Position numbers and translations under genes: made by a program. The notes under the pieces are model-generated. The model was given only the letters and a program-made list of their open reading frames with translations, did not search any database and was not told the DNA's origin. This document shows, piece by piece, positions 6,782 through 15,226 of a DNA stretch of 64,000 nucleotides. Source of the DNA: Candidatus Methylophosphatis roskildensis. Lineage in GTDB: Bacteria > Pseudomonadota > Gammaproteobacteria > Burkholderiales > Rhodocyclaceae. The stretch lies in contig JADJEV010000005.1 in the NCBI GenBank assembly GCA_016708905.1, positions 248,001 to 312,000 of the forward strand, written 5' to 3'. Within the stretch, counting starts at the first letter, position 1; every line of letters starts with the position of its first letter.

Positions 6782-8691
6782 CACGGTAAATTTGTTCTCA
6801 AGTAACCCGTGGTCCGGAAGCTGAGTTATTGGTCATACGCAAGTAGTCGAAGACGAGGCGGGTATTGAAGCAAAGTTTGCGCATCATCTCGGCGATAGAC
6901 TCGGTGCTCTGAAAGGACTTGAGGATGCCGACGGCGAAGCGACGCAGACGGGTGATGTTTTCCGGGCCGTGGCCGGTACGGATGCGAGAGCGATCCTCGT
7001 CGTAGTTCCAGTCGATGATGTAATGGGTGCTCTCGATGGTCCAGTGGCCGCGATTGATCGCCAAGACCTCTTGCGCCGAGGCCTCGTGCGGCGACTGGCT
7101 CGTGATGCCCAGCGCGATCTCACGCGATGACTCGCCGGTTTTCTTCTTGATTGATTCGCGCTCGATCATGAACACCTGGCCGACGTGAGGGAAATCGAGG
7201 TAGGCATTGAGCGCCGTACTGCACCAGATGCGTCGGGTCTCGATGCGGCCATGGTCAGGCGGGGTCACGTCGACGAAGTCAGGATCGCCCCGCTTTTCAA
7301 ACAGCAGGGCGATTTCGCGTTCGAGACCGGGCTGGTTGCCTTTGACGGTAAAGCTATAGTGGGCCTTGCGCCCGATCAGATACGCTGCCAGTGTGCGCTG
7401 GGTCAGCAGCGCATCGGCCGTGACCACCTTGCCGGCGAGCGCGCAGCCATCGAGCACGGGGATGGCCATGCCGATCTCGTTGGTACGCTTTTGCTCATCG
7501 CTGCCGGCTACGGGCAATGTCCCGACTTTTTTGGGTGTGGCAGGTGTTCGACTCATGGCCGATCACGCTCAGGATGTGCGTTTGATAGCCCTGCGCGTCG
7601 ATCGCGTTCTTCATGACTTTACCATCCATCGCCAGCGCCCGGTCGTCTTTTGCCCACGCCTGGTTCCAGACATTGAGCGCGCGATCCAGCGTGTCCGGTT
7701 CAATGCGCACCAGGCAATCGCGGATGACGAATTCGCTGGGGACGACATAACGCCCCTTCTCGCGCCGACAGCCAAAGCGCTCACGTGCCTTTTGCCCCAG
7801 GCTTTCGGCCCAGTCATGGGCGGCCTTGTAGCCGCGCATGCCGCACAGGATGGCGCCCGCGGCAATGCCCAGCACCACGGGCAGGCGGTGGCGGCGCCCT
7901 TGCCGGCGGCGCGGGTCGGTGACGGTGGTGAAGCACAGCGGCAGCGCGCGCATCTGCTCAGCGCTCAGCATCAATTTTGGGGCTCCCGTGAGTTGGAGGT
8001 GATTGCGCTCAGGATGCGTCAATTGCGCTCGGGCGGCCCGGTGCAAGGCACGCACAAACACGCGCTTGGGCGCGTCAATCTCGCCGCTGTAGCCTTGCCG
8101 CGTGCGCCGGTAGCCTTGAGTGAGCCCCAGTTCCGTCCAGTTGGCCGCGCGATAGACGCCGCCATGAAATCGCCGCGGATCGACAAAGGTTTCCAGCAGG
8201 AACAAGGGATGACCAAAGCGCGCCTGCCAGTCGCGGGCGATGCGCCGTTCAGTGAGCGAGAGCACCCGTGAGCCAATATTCGGCCGGTGCCACTCGGGCA
8301 GGATCAGGAAGCGACTGTTGTTGGCGATGAGTTTGAGTCGGTCATACTGCGTGCGAAAGTCCCAGCCGATCCATCGATCACGCACGCCGCATTTCAGGGC
8401 CGCCGCCGAGACGTTGAGTTGCGCGACCCACTGACCGCGCCAGGTTGCGACATACCAGATCGCCTCGCCGATCTTCGCGAGATCTCCCAGATAATGATGC
8501 CGCGCCATCTGCTCTCGATAGCGTTGTTCCTCGCTGCGCTCTACCGGCCGTACCTGAAGCTCCGATAGGACTTGCGCCATGGGTTTCATCGATTCCATCC
8601 CATGGGTTATACCGAGAAATCCCGGGCTTGTCCAGCCTTGCGTGCTAACCCATTGCACTAACAAACTAATTCAGATAGCGCCGATCCACCC
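6782..8691 (-). mobile_element. ISAs1-family insertion sequence with DruA-like domain
   Basis: The only gene is a transposase on the minus strand, and the unit is flanked by identical 12-bp repeats at 6770 and 8692. Clear terminal inverted repeats could not be identified: the ends share only a weak AAATTTGTT / TTAGTTTGTT similarity. The true ends may therefore differ by several bases. Confidence 0.55.
6798..8598 (-). pseudogene. ISAs1-type transposase with N-terminal DUF4338 (DruA-like) domain, frameshifted
   Basis: The first part (8598 down to about 7525) begins with a DUF4338/DruA-like domain (RHHYLGD, LPEWHRPNIGSRVLSL, ETFVDPRRFHGGVYRAANW) and then enters the ISAs1 transposase (LPLCFTTVTDPRR, first DDE Asp in ALAMDGKVMKNA). 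At an A6 run (CCCAAAAAAGTC, about 7527-7534) the frame moves by +1 and the second part continues KVGTLPVAGS, VVTADALL (second Asp) and HWTIESTHYIIDWNYDED (Glu). All three catalytic residues survive across both frames. The shift is either a mutation, or slippage on the A run that lets a full protein be made. Start ATG 8598 is one of several in-frame options. Confidence 0.8.
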
Positions 8692-8703
8692 TGCGCCACC
8701 GCG
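8692..8703 (+). repeat. 12-bp direct repeat, right of ISAs1-type element
   Basis: Second copy of TGCGCCACCGCG (first at 6770-6781). Beyond it the sequence should be the original DNA downstream of the SDR gene. Confidence 0.5.
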
Positions 8704-8733
8704 TTCGCTTGGCGCGTTGCGGCGCGCGGGCTG

Positions 8734-8960
8734 TTATACAGCTAGCTGCAACACCGGCGGCAATATCTCGGGCAGGGGTGCGTCGCTGGTAATGCCCGCG
8801 CGGATCAGCCGCAGCGTTTCCGCCTCGAGCCGCGGATCCTCGTCAAGCTGTTCTTCCCACGCGATGCGCCGATCAAATTCGTAATCTGGTGCCGGTTGGG
8901 TTGGGGATCGAAGCCGCCGCCCGCAGGTATCTCCCTCGGCGGTGGGCCGCGAGCCGGCGC
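8734..8960 (-). other. Probable remnant of a small gene; no intact CDS in 8704-9109
   Basis: In one minus frame the sequence reads PDYEFDRRIAWEEQLDE, then RLEAETLRLIRAGITSD, and stops at 8734-8736. The composition and regular charged pattern look coding, but the frame has no start before an in-frame stop near 8970, so it is most likely the C-terminal end of a decayed gene. I do not recognise the family. Nothing else supportable is seen between the insertion sequence and the P-type ATPase gene. Confidence 0.3.
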
Positions 8961-9109
8961 ATAACCGCTATGGCGTCTGAAGCTGCCGTTCGGACGCGCC
9001 AAATTGCACCACCGTCAACGTCTGCAACTGGCCGTTACCCGCCCCTAATCAGCGCATCGTCTTGCCGATGTGCAGACGCAGTTCCTCAAGAGTCAACGAA
9101 GTGCTCCCG

Positions 9110-12007
9110 CTACCAAGAGAGCCAGCGTTGGACGAAACGGTTGTTGCGCCTGATCAGCCAGCGCCTGAATTCATCACCCAGAATGATCGTGGCGGCAAAC
9201 GGCAGGGCGAGGGACACTTCGAACCAGCCTATGGGCGCAGTCCCGAAAAACGGCTGCACGAGCGGAACGTGAGAAATGACAGCTAGCAGACCGAGTTCCA
9301 CGACTATTCCAGCGAGGATCAATTTGTTGGAGAGAATCCCGGCCGACAGGATGCTCTGACGCCGGGTGCGGCAGATCAGTACATCGGCAACCTGACATAT
9401 GACGACCGCGGCAAAGAACGAGGTCACGGCGGTCTTGTAGAGCGTGCCCGACGCCGGCAAGGGCGAGCCCCAGGTCCATCCACCCCGATCCAGCACCACG
9501 AAGAACGCGAAAAACCCGGCGGCGGCCTGCAGCATGCCGAAAATGCCGTAACTCATGCCGAGCAGTGGCCAAGTGAGCAATCTTTCGTCGCGCCTGCGTG
9601 GCGGTTGTTTCATCACGTCGTGCTCGGGCGGCTCCTGCCCCAAACCCAGGGCGGGCAGAAGATCCGTGCCCAGATCGATGGCCAGAATCAGGACGACCGT
9701 GAGCGCCAGCGGCGCGTTGATCACCACGAAGGCGATGAAGGGAAGGATTTCCGGAATATTGCTGGTCAGTATGTAGGCGATGAATTTCTTGATATTGGAA
9801 AATATGGTGCGACCTTCCTCGATGGCGTTGACGATGGTGGCGAAGTTGTCGTCCATCAGCACCATGTCCGCTGCTTCCTTTGCCACCTCGGTTCCCGACA
9901 GACCCATCGCGACACCCATATCCGCGTTTTTCAGAGCCGGCGCATCGTTGACGCCATCGCCGGTGACCGTGACGACTTCGCCTTTCTTCTGCAATGCCTT
10001 GACGATCCGCAGTTTCTGCATGGGGGTCGAACGCGCAAAGACGAGTTCGCGAGAATCGAGCAGAGCCGAAAGATCTTCCTCGCTCATGTCCTGCAGTCGT
10101 TCACCAAGGACGATCTGGCCATCGCCGTTGAACAGGCCGACCTGTCGGGCGATGGATTCGGCGGTAACGTGATAGTCACCGGTGATCATGAACACCCGGA
10201 TGCCGGCGGTTCGGCACTTGTCGATCGCCTCTGCAATCTCCGGGCGCGGCGGATCCAGCATGCCGACCAATCCCAGAAATACAAAATCGCCCGGGTCGGC
10301 TTCGGCGTCTTCGGTCGCCTTGTATGCCAGTGCAAGCACACGCTCCCCCCGCGCAGCGAGACGTTCATAAGTTTCCAGCGCCTTCTGTCGCGCGGCAGAA
10401 TCGAACGCTACGGGCCCGCCCTGCCGCAGGAGATGACTGCACTGGTCGAATACGACTTCCGGCGCGCCCTTCATGTAGGCGAGCTTCGGTTGACCGCGCT
10501 CTCCGCTGTGCGTGGTGATCATGCACCTGGTGGCCGAATCGAAAGGACTCTCGTGGATGCGGGGAAGCCTGGTCTGCAAATCCGCCAGAGGTTTCAGTCG
10601 GTCAGCGAATACGAGCAGGGCCCCCTCGGTCGGATCGCCGAGAAAGCCATGCTTGGCCAGGCGCGCGTTATTGCAAAGGGCCATCGCGGCCCACGCCTGT
10701 TCAAAACCGTCAGCCTGCGCCAGCCCGCTCTGGTAGGCCGACCATTCGCGCTCGCCGAGAACCAGTGTGGAGACTCTCATCTGGTTCTGGGTGATCGTTC
10801 CCGTCTTGTCGGTGCAAATCACCGTGGTCGAGCCCAGCGTCTCGACGGCTTCCAGGTTCTTGATCAGTGCGTTCTTTCGAGCCATGCGACGGGAAGCCAT
10901 GGTCAAGGCCAGTGTCACGGTGGGCAACAGCCCTTCAGGCACATTTGCCACGATGATGCCAATTGCAAAGATCAGACTGCCGAGGAATGGGCTGCCAAGC
11001 AATACGCTGAGAACGAAGAAGACAAGCCCCAAGGCGATGGCAATCCCCGAAATGATCTTGATGAAATGCCGCAACTCCTTGCGTATCGGCGTTTCGACCG
11101 TCGCGGCTTCCTTGGTGAGCTGGACGATCCGGCCGATTTGCGTGTTCATTCCCGTGGCGTAGACCAATGCCCTGCCGTTTCCGCTTTGCACCAGCGTGCC
11201 GGAAAACACGACGTTGCGGCTTTCCAGCAGCTTGTCGTGCGTGCAGGTCAGTTTGCGCAGCTGCGGCTCGCTTTCGCCGGTCAGAGAGGAATGGTCGACC
11301 TTGAGCTGGTTGACCTCGATGAGTCGCCCGTCGGCCGGAATGCGATCGCCTTCTTCGAGCAGGATCACATCGCCCGGCACCAGGCGCCTGCTTTCGATGC
11401 GTGACACCTGTCCATCCCGCAACACGAAGATGGTTTGCGGCAGCATATTGCGGAAGCTCTCCAGAATCCGTTCGCTTTGATGCTCCTGGACGTATGTAAA
11501 CAGCGCGTTGAGGAACACCACCACCAGCAAGGCGAAGCCGATGTAGGCATTGCCTTCGCCCGGTCTCAGATAGTCCGCCAGGAACGCCAACGCAGCACCT
11601 GCAATGAGCAGAAGGGCGAAGAAATTGCTGAACTGGCGGAGAAACTTGATGAGTTCAGGCGCCTCTTTGCGTGCACGGAGTTCGTTGCTGCCGTATTCAG
11701 CGAGACGCCGGGTCGCTTCAGCGCTGTCGAGTCCTTCGCCGCTACAGTTCAGGCGTTGCGCCAGTTCCGACAAGGGAATCCGGTGCTGGTCGGCGTCGAT
11801 GGCCTGTTCTTTCAGATTGTTCGTGACGTTTTCTCCCAGAAGCGGCTCGGTCGCGGGCCGACGTGTCGACCAATGCAGAAGCCATTCTAAGCATGACGAA
11901 AGCAGTTCTGATGAAAGCTTGAAAGGAGGCGAGCGAGCTCCCAACGACTTGAGAGCCGCGGAAATCCGGCTGATGGTGGTCGTTCTTCGGCTCAGTTTGA
12001 ACGGCAA
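9110..12007 (-). CDS. P-type cation-transporting ATPase (type II, Na/K- or Ca-pump-like)
   Basis: Integral membrane ion pump driven by ATP. The N-terminal cation-ATPase domain (LSELAQRL...AEYGSNEL) is followed by TM helices, the actuator loop with SLTGES, the phosphorylation site ICDKTGTITQN, the nucleotide-binding KGAPEVV and the hinge TGDGVNDAPALKNADMGVAMG; further TM helices form the C-terminal third. The TM4 motif NVPEGLLPTVT matches Na,K-ATPase-like P2C pumps more than heavy-metal P1B pumps, and no metal-binding CPC motif is present. The transported ion cannot be fixed from sequence. The start is uncertain: the only upstream in-frame option is TTG at 12007 without a good ribosome site, and recognisable homology begins near residue 75. 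Confidence 0.88.
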   Translation of the reverse strand: MPFKLSRRTTTISRISAALKSLGARSPPFKLSSELLSSCLEWLLHWSTRRPATEPLLGENVTNNLKEQAIDADQHRIPLSELAQRLNCSGEGLDSAEATRRLAEYGSNELRARKEAPELIKFLRQFSNFFALLLIAGAALAFLADYLRPGEGNAYIGFALLVVVFLNALFTYVQEHQSERILESFRNMLPQTIFVLRDGQVSRIESRRLVPGDVILLEEGDRIPADGRLIEVNQLKVDHSSLTGESEPQLRKLTCTHDKLLESRNVVFSGTLVQSGNGRALVYATGMNTQIGRIVQLTKEAATVETPIRKELRHFIKIISGIAIALGLVFFVLSVLLGSPFLGSLIFAIGIIVANVPEGLLPTVTLALTMASRRMARKNALIKNLEAVETLGSTTVICTDKTGTITQNQMRVSTLVLGEREWSAYQSGLAQADGFEQAWAAMALCNNARLAKHGFLGDPTEGALLVFADRLKPLADLQTRLPRIHESPFDSATRCMITTHSGERGQPKLAYMKGAPEVVFDQCSHLLRQGGPVAFDSAARQKALETYERLAARGERVLALAYKATEDAEADPGDFVFLGLVGMLDPPRPEIAEAIDKCRTAGIRVFMITGDYHVTAESIARQVGLFNGDGQIVLGERLQDMSEEDLSALLDSRELVFARSTPMQKLRIVKALQKKGEVVTVTGDGVNDAPALKNADMGVAMGLSGTEVAKEAADMVLMDDNFATIVNAIEEGRTIFSNIKKFIAYILTSNIPEILPFIAFVVINAPLALTVVLILAIDLGTDLLPALGLGQEPPEHDVMKQPPRRRDERLLTWPLLGMSYGIFGMLQAAAGFFAFFVVLDRGGWTWGSPLPASGTLYKTAVTSFFAAVVICQVADVLICRTRRQSILSAGILSNKLILAGIVVELGLLAVISHVPLVQPFFGTAPIGWFEVSLALPFAATIILGDEFRRWLIRRNNRFVQRWLSW

Positions 12008-12239
12008 TGTATGAACCGGCTCGAAACTGCCCGCTGATGCGGGGGCGATTCGGAATCCCGCGTCCGGTCGAGAGCGCCAGTGCGGATCTTGTGGAAGCGG
12101 CCACGCTCCACTTCTTCGTGCCTATTGTCGCGTCATTCAATTTCCACGATCCGAAAAGGAACGAGGCAGATTCGCCGATTGGTTTTTTTTCAGCACGAGA
12201 CACAGTCTTCGAATGAATCTTCGTTCGATTGTCTTTGTG

Positions 12240-12268
12240 TTGACATACACAGAATGGCGATCTAGATT
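12240..12268 (+). promoter_or_regulatory. Sigma70-type promoter upstream of the microcin precursor
   Basis: A perfect -35 box TTGACA (12240-12245) and a -10 box TAGATT (12263-12268) are separated by 17 bp. It points toward the precursor gene at 12525, leaving a leader of about 250 nt. The rest of 12008-12524 is AT-richer than its surroundings and holds no ORF that looks real. Confidence 0.5.
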
Positions 12269-12369
12269 GACGATAAGAATAATTCAGCGGACTGCCAAGA
12301 AGGATAACAATCCACGGCTTCCAGGTCAGACCAAAAAAAAACCTCGCGGAGATCTTTGCAACAAACCCA

Positions 12370-12381
12370 ACAGCTAGCTGT
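12370..12381. promoter_or_regulatory. Palindrome ACAGCTAGCTGT in the precursor leader
   Basis: A perfect 12-bp palindrome with further weak symmetry (AACAG...CTGTT). It lies between the putative promoter and the precursor gene and could be an operator or an RNA hairpin. A related CAGCTAGCTG occurs near 8738. The assignment as regulatory is inference. Confidence 0.25.
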
Positions 12382-12524
12382 ACTGTTGCGCGGGCGATTC
12401 ATTGTCCGCCGACAGCGACAGACGCGCCGGAGTTGTTGGGTGCTGTCTGCGTCGGCGCACTTGCAGCGGATGAGGACCGGTTTCAGGTCGACCGGACACA
12501 GTAATCAACACGTAGGAGATAGTC

Positions 12525-12731
12525 ATGCGTAAATTGACCACCGAAGAGCTCAAGCAGGTGTACGGCGGCGGGGGCAGCAGCGGCGGCGGGGGATGCGGTG
12601 GTGGCGGTGGCGGCTCGAACAAGGGTTCCAAGAAGGGTTCCAAGAAGGGCTCCAAAAAGGGCTCCAAGAAGGGCTCGAACAAGGGAAGCGGTGGGGGTGG
12701 GGGCGGCGGCGGCTGCGGCTGTTACCCCTGA
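12525..12731 (+). CDS. Microcin-like precursor peptide with double-glycine leader and GSKK repeats
   Basis: A 68-residue peptide. Residues 1-15 (MRKLTTEELKQVYGG) match the colicin V-type leader pattern M-R-x-L-T-x-x-E-L-x-x-V-x-G-G, cleaved after Gly15 by C39 peptidases. The predicted 53-residue core is 27 Gly, 9 Ser, 10 Lys, 3 Cys, with no acidic residue: a Gly-rich block with Cys24, four consecutive GSKK units bounded by SNKG on each side, a second Gly block and the tail CGCYP. AGGAG at 12514-12518 sits 6 nt before ATG 12525. A terminator follows, then exporter genes. The leader and context make a secreted peptide very likely; an antibacterial role is inferred and the core resembles no peptide I can name. 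Confidence 0.85.
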   Translation: MRKLTTEELKQVYGGGGSSGGGGCGGGGGGSNKGSKKGSKKGSKKGSKKGSNKGSGGGGGGGGCGCYP

Positions 12732-12832
12732 TAGGGCACTGAATCGCATCGGGTAAGGGATCGACGTCGGTACGGCAGATTCCGATTCGCGAGACTCGGT
12801 CGTCTGCCGACGACTGAAGCAGCCAAGCTCAG

Positions 12833-12862
12833 ACGCCTCGGCAGTAAGCCGGGGCGTTTTTT
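12833..12862 (+). terminator. Intrinsic terminator between precursor and downstream genes
   Basis: Stem ACGCCTCGGC / GCCGGGGCGT (one G-T pair) with loop AGTAA, followed by TTTTTT. Placing a terminator between a bacteriocin precursor and its export genes lets the short precursor mRNA be made in excess, a common design in such loci. Confidence 0.85.
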
Positions 12863-12970
12863 GGTCGACCATCTGAGCCGATACCTGTTTGACATCGTAG
12901 ATCCGATCCGCGCGTGCCCATTCTGTCCACGGGTGATGCGAATCGACAGGTCGTTTGACATTCATGGTGG

Positions 12971-13921
12971 ATGATGCAGCAAGAGCAACCGCGGATCGCG
13001 CTGGAAGAAAAGAAAGCCGGCTGCGAGGAGGAGCTTTGGCTGCTCGGCCAGCCGACGCTGCGGGAGTATCTCGATTTCGTGAAGGATACTGTCGTTGGCG
13101 GTGCGTCCGCCGATCCCGCCGCGCTCGCCGACGAGTGGCGCAGCGCGAACGATTACTATCACGAACTGGAGCAACGCGAAGTGGGCATCGCCGACAAGGT
13201 GGAGTGCCGGGATCTGGATCCGGCCTTGGCACCGTTGGCCGCGAAGGTAGCAGCGGACCCGCGTTATCGCCTCACCTTCGATCTCGTGCCGACCAGCTTC
13301 GGCATGGTTGAACTGGATCGGCTCGTCGTGTCGCAAAAACAGGTCACGCGCAATCTCGTCGAGAACCTCGAGCGTCAGTTAGGCCCGTCGCCCGACCTGG
13401 CGACCCTGTTCCATTTCTGCCTGCCTCTCGGGCACCCGGACGCGCATGTTCACATACGGCGCGTCGGTTCCAGACGGTTCGTCTTTCGTTCCGACTCCCA
13501 GGACGTTCGATTTCACGAGTCGGTGTTGCTGCGCCCTGATCAGGTCCGGGACTACAACTCGTTCGGACCGATAGCGGGCGTTGTCGGTCTGGTGGTCGGC
13601 TTCGGCTCGAACTTTCTCAATGCCATACGCGTCGGCAAACGGCTGCTCCTCCACGACGGTTATCACCGGGCTTGCGCACTGCGCAAGTTGGGCGTCACCC
13701 ACGCGCCGTGCATCATTCAGACAATCGCACACCCGGACGAGTTGGACATTGTTGCCAAACGCCGCGTCGCCGAAGACCCCGAATTCTATTTCCACACTGC
13801 TCGACCGCCGCTGCTGAGGGACTTCTTCGACCCGAAGATCGGCAAAGTCCTGCAAGTTCACAAGCTGGTGCGAATGATCGAACTGAGTTACGAGGTGCGG
13901 GATTACCTGGTGCCAGAATGA
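12971..13921 (+). CDS. Unknown protein of the microcin locus, ParB/sulfiredoxin-like motif
   Basis: A 316-residue soluble protein (no signal peptide or TM segment) lying between the precursor terminator and the exporter genes; only 30 bp separate it from the HlyD-like gene, so co-transcription is likely. The C-terminal half has VGKRLLLHDGYHRACALRKLG, reminiscent of the nucleotide-binding G-H-R region of ParB/Srx-like folds, but with Tyr-His-Arg. The N-terminal half is acidic and helical, with HFCLPLGHPDAHVHIRRVG near the middle. It could be a tailoring enzyme, an immunity protein or a leader-binding factor; nothing in the sequence decides this. ATG 12971 or 12974 may be the start. Confidence 0.7.
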   Translation: MMQQEQPRIALEEKKAGCEEELWLLGQPTLREYLDFVKDTVVGGASADPAALADEWRSANDYYHELEQREVGIADKVECRDLDPALAPLAAKVAADPRYRLTFDLVPTSFGMVELDRLVVSQKQVTRNLVENLERQLGPSPDLATLFHFCLPLGHPDAHVHIRRVGSRRFVFRSDSQDVRFHESVLLRPDQVRDYNSFGPIAGVVGLVVGFGSNFLNAIRVGKRLLLHDGYHRACALRKLGVTHAPCIIQTIAHPDELDIVAKRRVAEDPEFYFHTARPPLLRDFFDPKIGKVLQVHKLVRMIELSYEVRDYLVPE

Positions 13922-13951
13922 ACCGAGGGCAGATCTGATTCAGCTTGTACC

Positions 13952-15226
13952 ATGAACCAACCCCTCTTTCGTCAGGCGGTGCTCGCCGAGCGCCAAACGA
14001 AATGGCTCGGCACGGTGCTGGTCACGCCCCGACTTTCGCACCGCTTGTTCACTGTCTTCGCCGCGCTTGCGGCTGCGGCCATTCTGGGGCTGCTGTTCTT
14101 CGCCGACTATACTCGCAAGGCGCGAATTGCTGGCTGGCTGGTGCCGCAGCAGGGGCTCATGCGAGTCCATTCGCCCCAAGCCGGCGTGGTCACGCAGATC
14201 TACGTGAAAGAGGGTGCGGAAGTTCACACGGGGGACTCCTTGGTGGTGCTTTCCGCCGAGCTGCAAAGCGCCTCGCGCGGTGCCACCCAGGCGGAGATCG
14301 CCCGTCAGCTCGCGGCCCAGCGCGACAGTCTGGCCGACGAGCGGCGCCAGCACGAGCGCCTGCTCGCGCAACAGGCGCGAGCGCTCTCCGAGCGCCTGGG
14401 GACGCTCCAATCGGAACAACTGCAACTCAAGTCGGAAATCAGCCTGCAAAAATCCCGGGTGGGGTTGGCTGAAAAGTCCGAGCGCCGTCAGATCGAGCTG
14501 CGCGAGCGCGGCTTCATTTCAGATCAGCAACTGCTGCGAGCCGAGGACACCAAGCTCGAGCAGGCATCCAGGCTGCATGCCCTCGAGCGCGATCGAATCG
14601 TCACCCTGCGTGATAGTCTCAGGCTCGAGAGCGAGTTGAGGGATTTGCCGCTCAAGGCCCGGGCGCAGATCGCCAACATCGAGCGCAACACCGCGCAAGT
14701 AGAGCAGGCGTTGGCAGAGGCCGAGTCGCGTCGGGAGATCGTCATCCCCGCGCCCCAGGACGGTACGGTCACTGCCATCCAGGCCGAACGCGGTGGCCGC
14801 GCGAACCCCAACGTGCCACTGCTCAGCATAGTGCCGGCCGGCTCCCATTTGGAGGGGCACATGTTCGGCCCCAGCCGGGCCATTGGATTCGTGCGGCCTG
14901 GTCAGCGCGTACTGGTGCGCTACCAGGCCTACCCATATCAGAAGTTCGGTCATTACGAGGGGTTTGTTGACAACATCTCCCGTTCGGCGGTGAGCCCCGG
15001 CGAGCTGCCACCACAGCTTGCCGGTCTGACCAGCCTCTACGGGACCAACGAACCGGTCTACCGTATCACGGTAAGCCTCGCGAGCCAGACGGTCACCGCC
15101 TATGGGAAGCCTGTGCCGCTGCAGCCAGGCATGCAGCTTGAAGCAGACGTGGTCATCGAGACCCGCAAGCTGATTGAATGGGTGCTCGACCCATTGTTCA
15201 CGATCACTGGCAAGTGGCACGGATGA
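13952..15226 (+). CDS. HlyD/CvaA-type membrane fusion protein of peptide exporter
   Basis: Periplasmic adaptor linking an inner-membrane ABC exporter to an outer-membrane channel in type I secretion. The 424-residue protein has a short cytoplasmic N-terminus, one TM segment (about 30-50, LFTVFAALAAAAILGLLFFA), a biotinyl-lipoyl-like half motif (RKARIAGWLVPQQG...VHSPQAGVVTQIYVKEGAEV), a long coiled coil (about 105-260) and the second lipoyl half (VIPAPQDGTVTAIQ). Length and order match bacteriocin-secretion adaptors. Its stop overlaps the ABC gene by ATGA. No TolC-like gene is present nearby, so a housekeeping TolC is presumably used. Confidence 0.92.
   Translation: MNQPLFRQAVLAERQTKWLGTVLVTPRLSHRLFTVFAALAAAAILGLLFFADYTRKARIAGWLVPQQGLMRVHSPQAGVVTQIYVKEGAEVHTGDSLVVLSAELQSASRGATQAEIARQLAAQRDSLADERRQHERLLAQQARALSERLGTLQSEQLQLKSEISLQKSRVGLAEKSERRQIELRERGFISDQQLLRAEDTKLEQASRLHALERDRIVTLRDSLRLESELRDLPLKARAQIANIERNTAQVEQALAEAESRREIVIPAPQDGTVTAIQAERGGRANPNVPLLSIVPAGSHLEGHMFGPSRAIGFVRPGQRVLVRYQAYPYQKFGHYEGFVDNISRSAVSPGELPPQLAGLTSLYGTNEPVYRITVSLASQTVTAYGKPVPLQPGMQLEADVVIETRKLIEWVLDPLFTITGKWHG

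Noticed and set aside
6798..8598. DruA-like domain as evidence of a Druantia defence system
   Set aside because: The domain is fused to a DDE transposase and no DruB-DruE genes are present, so this is an insertion sequence.
9605..11404. 599-residue open frame on the plus strand
   Set aside because: It is antisense to the P-type ATPase gene, which has all family motifs; long shadow frames are expected at this GC content.
12374..12682. Minus-strand ORF with repeated EPFL units
   Set aside because: It is the antisense reading of the GSKK repeats of the microcin precursor and lacks a ribosome site; the repeat is explained by the sense peptide.
12609..12690. Short tandem repeats considered as a CRISPR array
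   Set aside because: The units are 12 bp, contiguous without spacers, and code for GSKK within an ORF.
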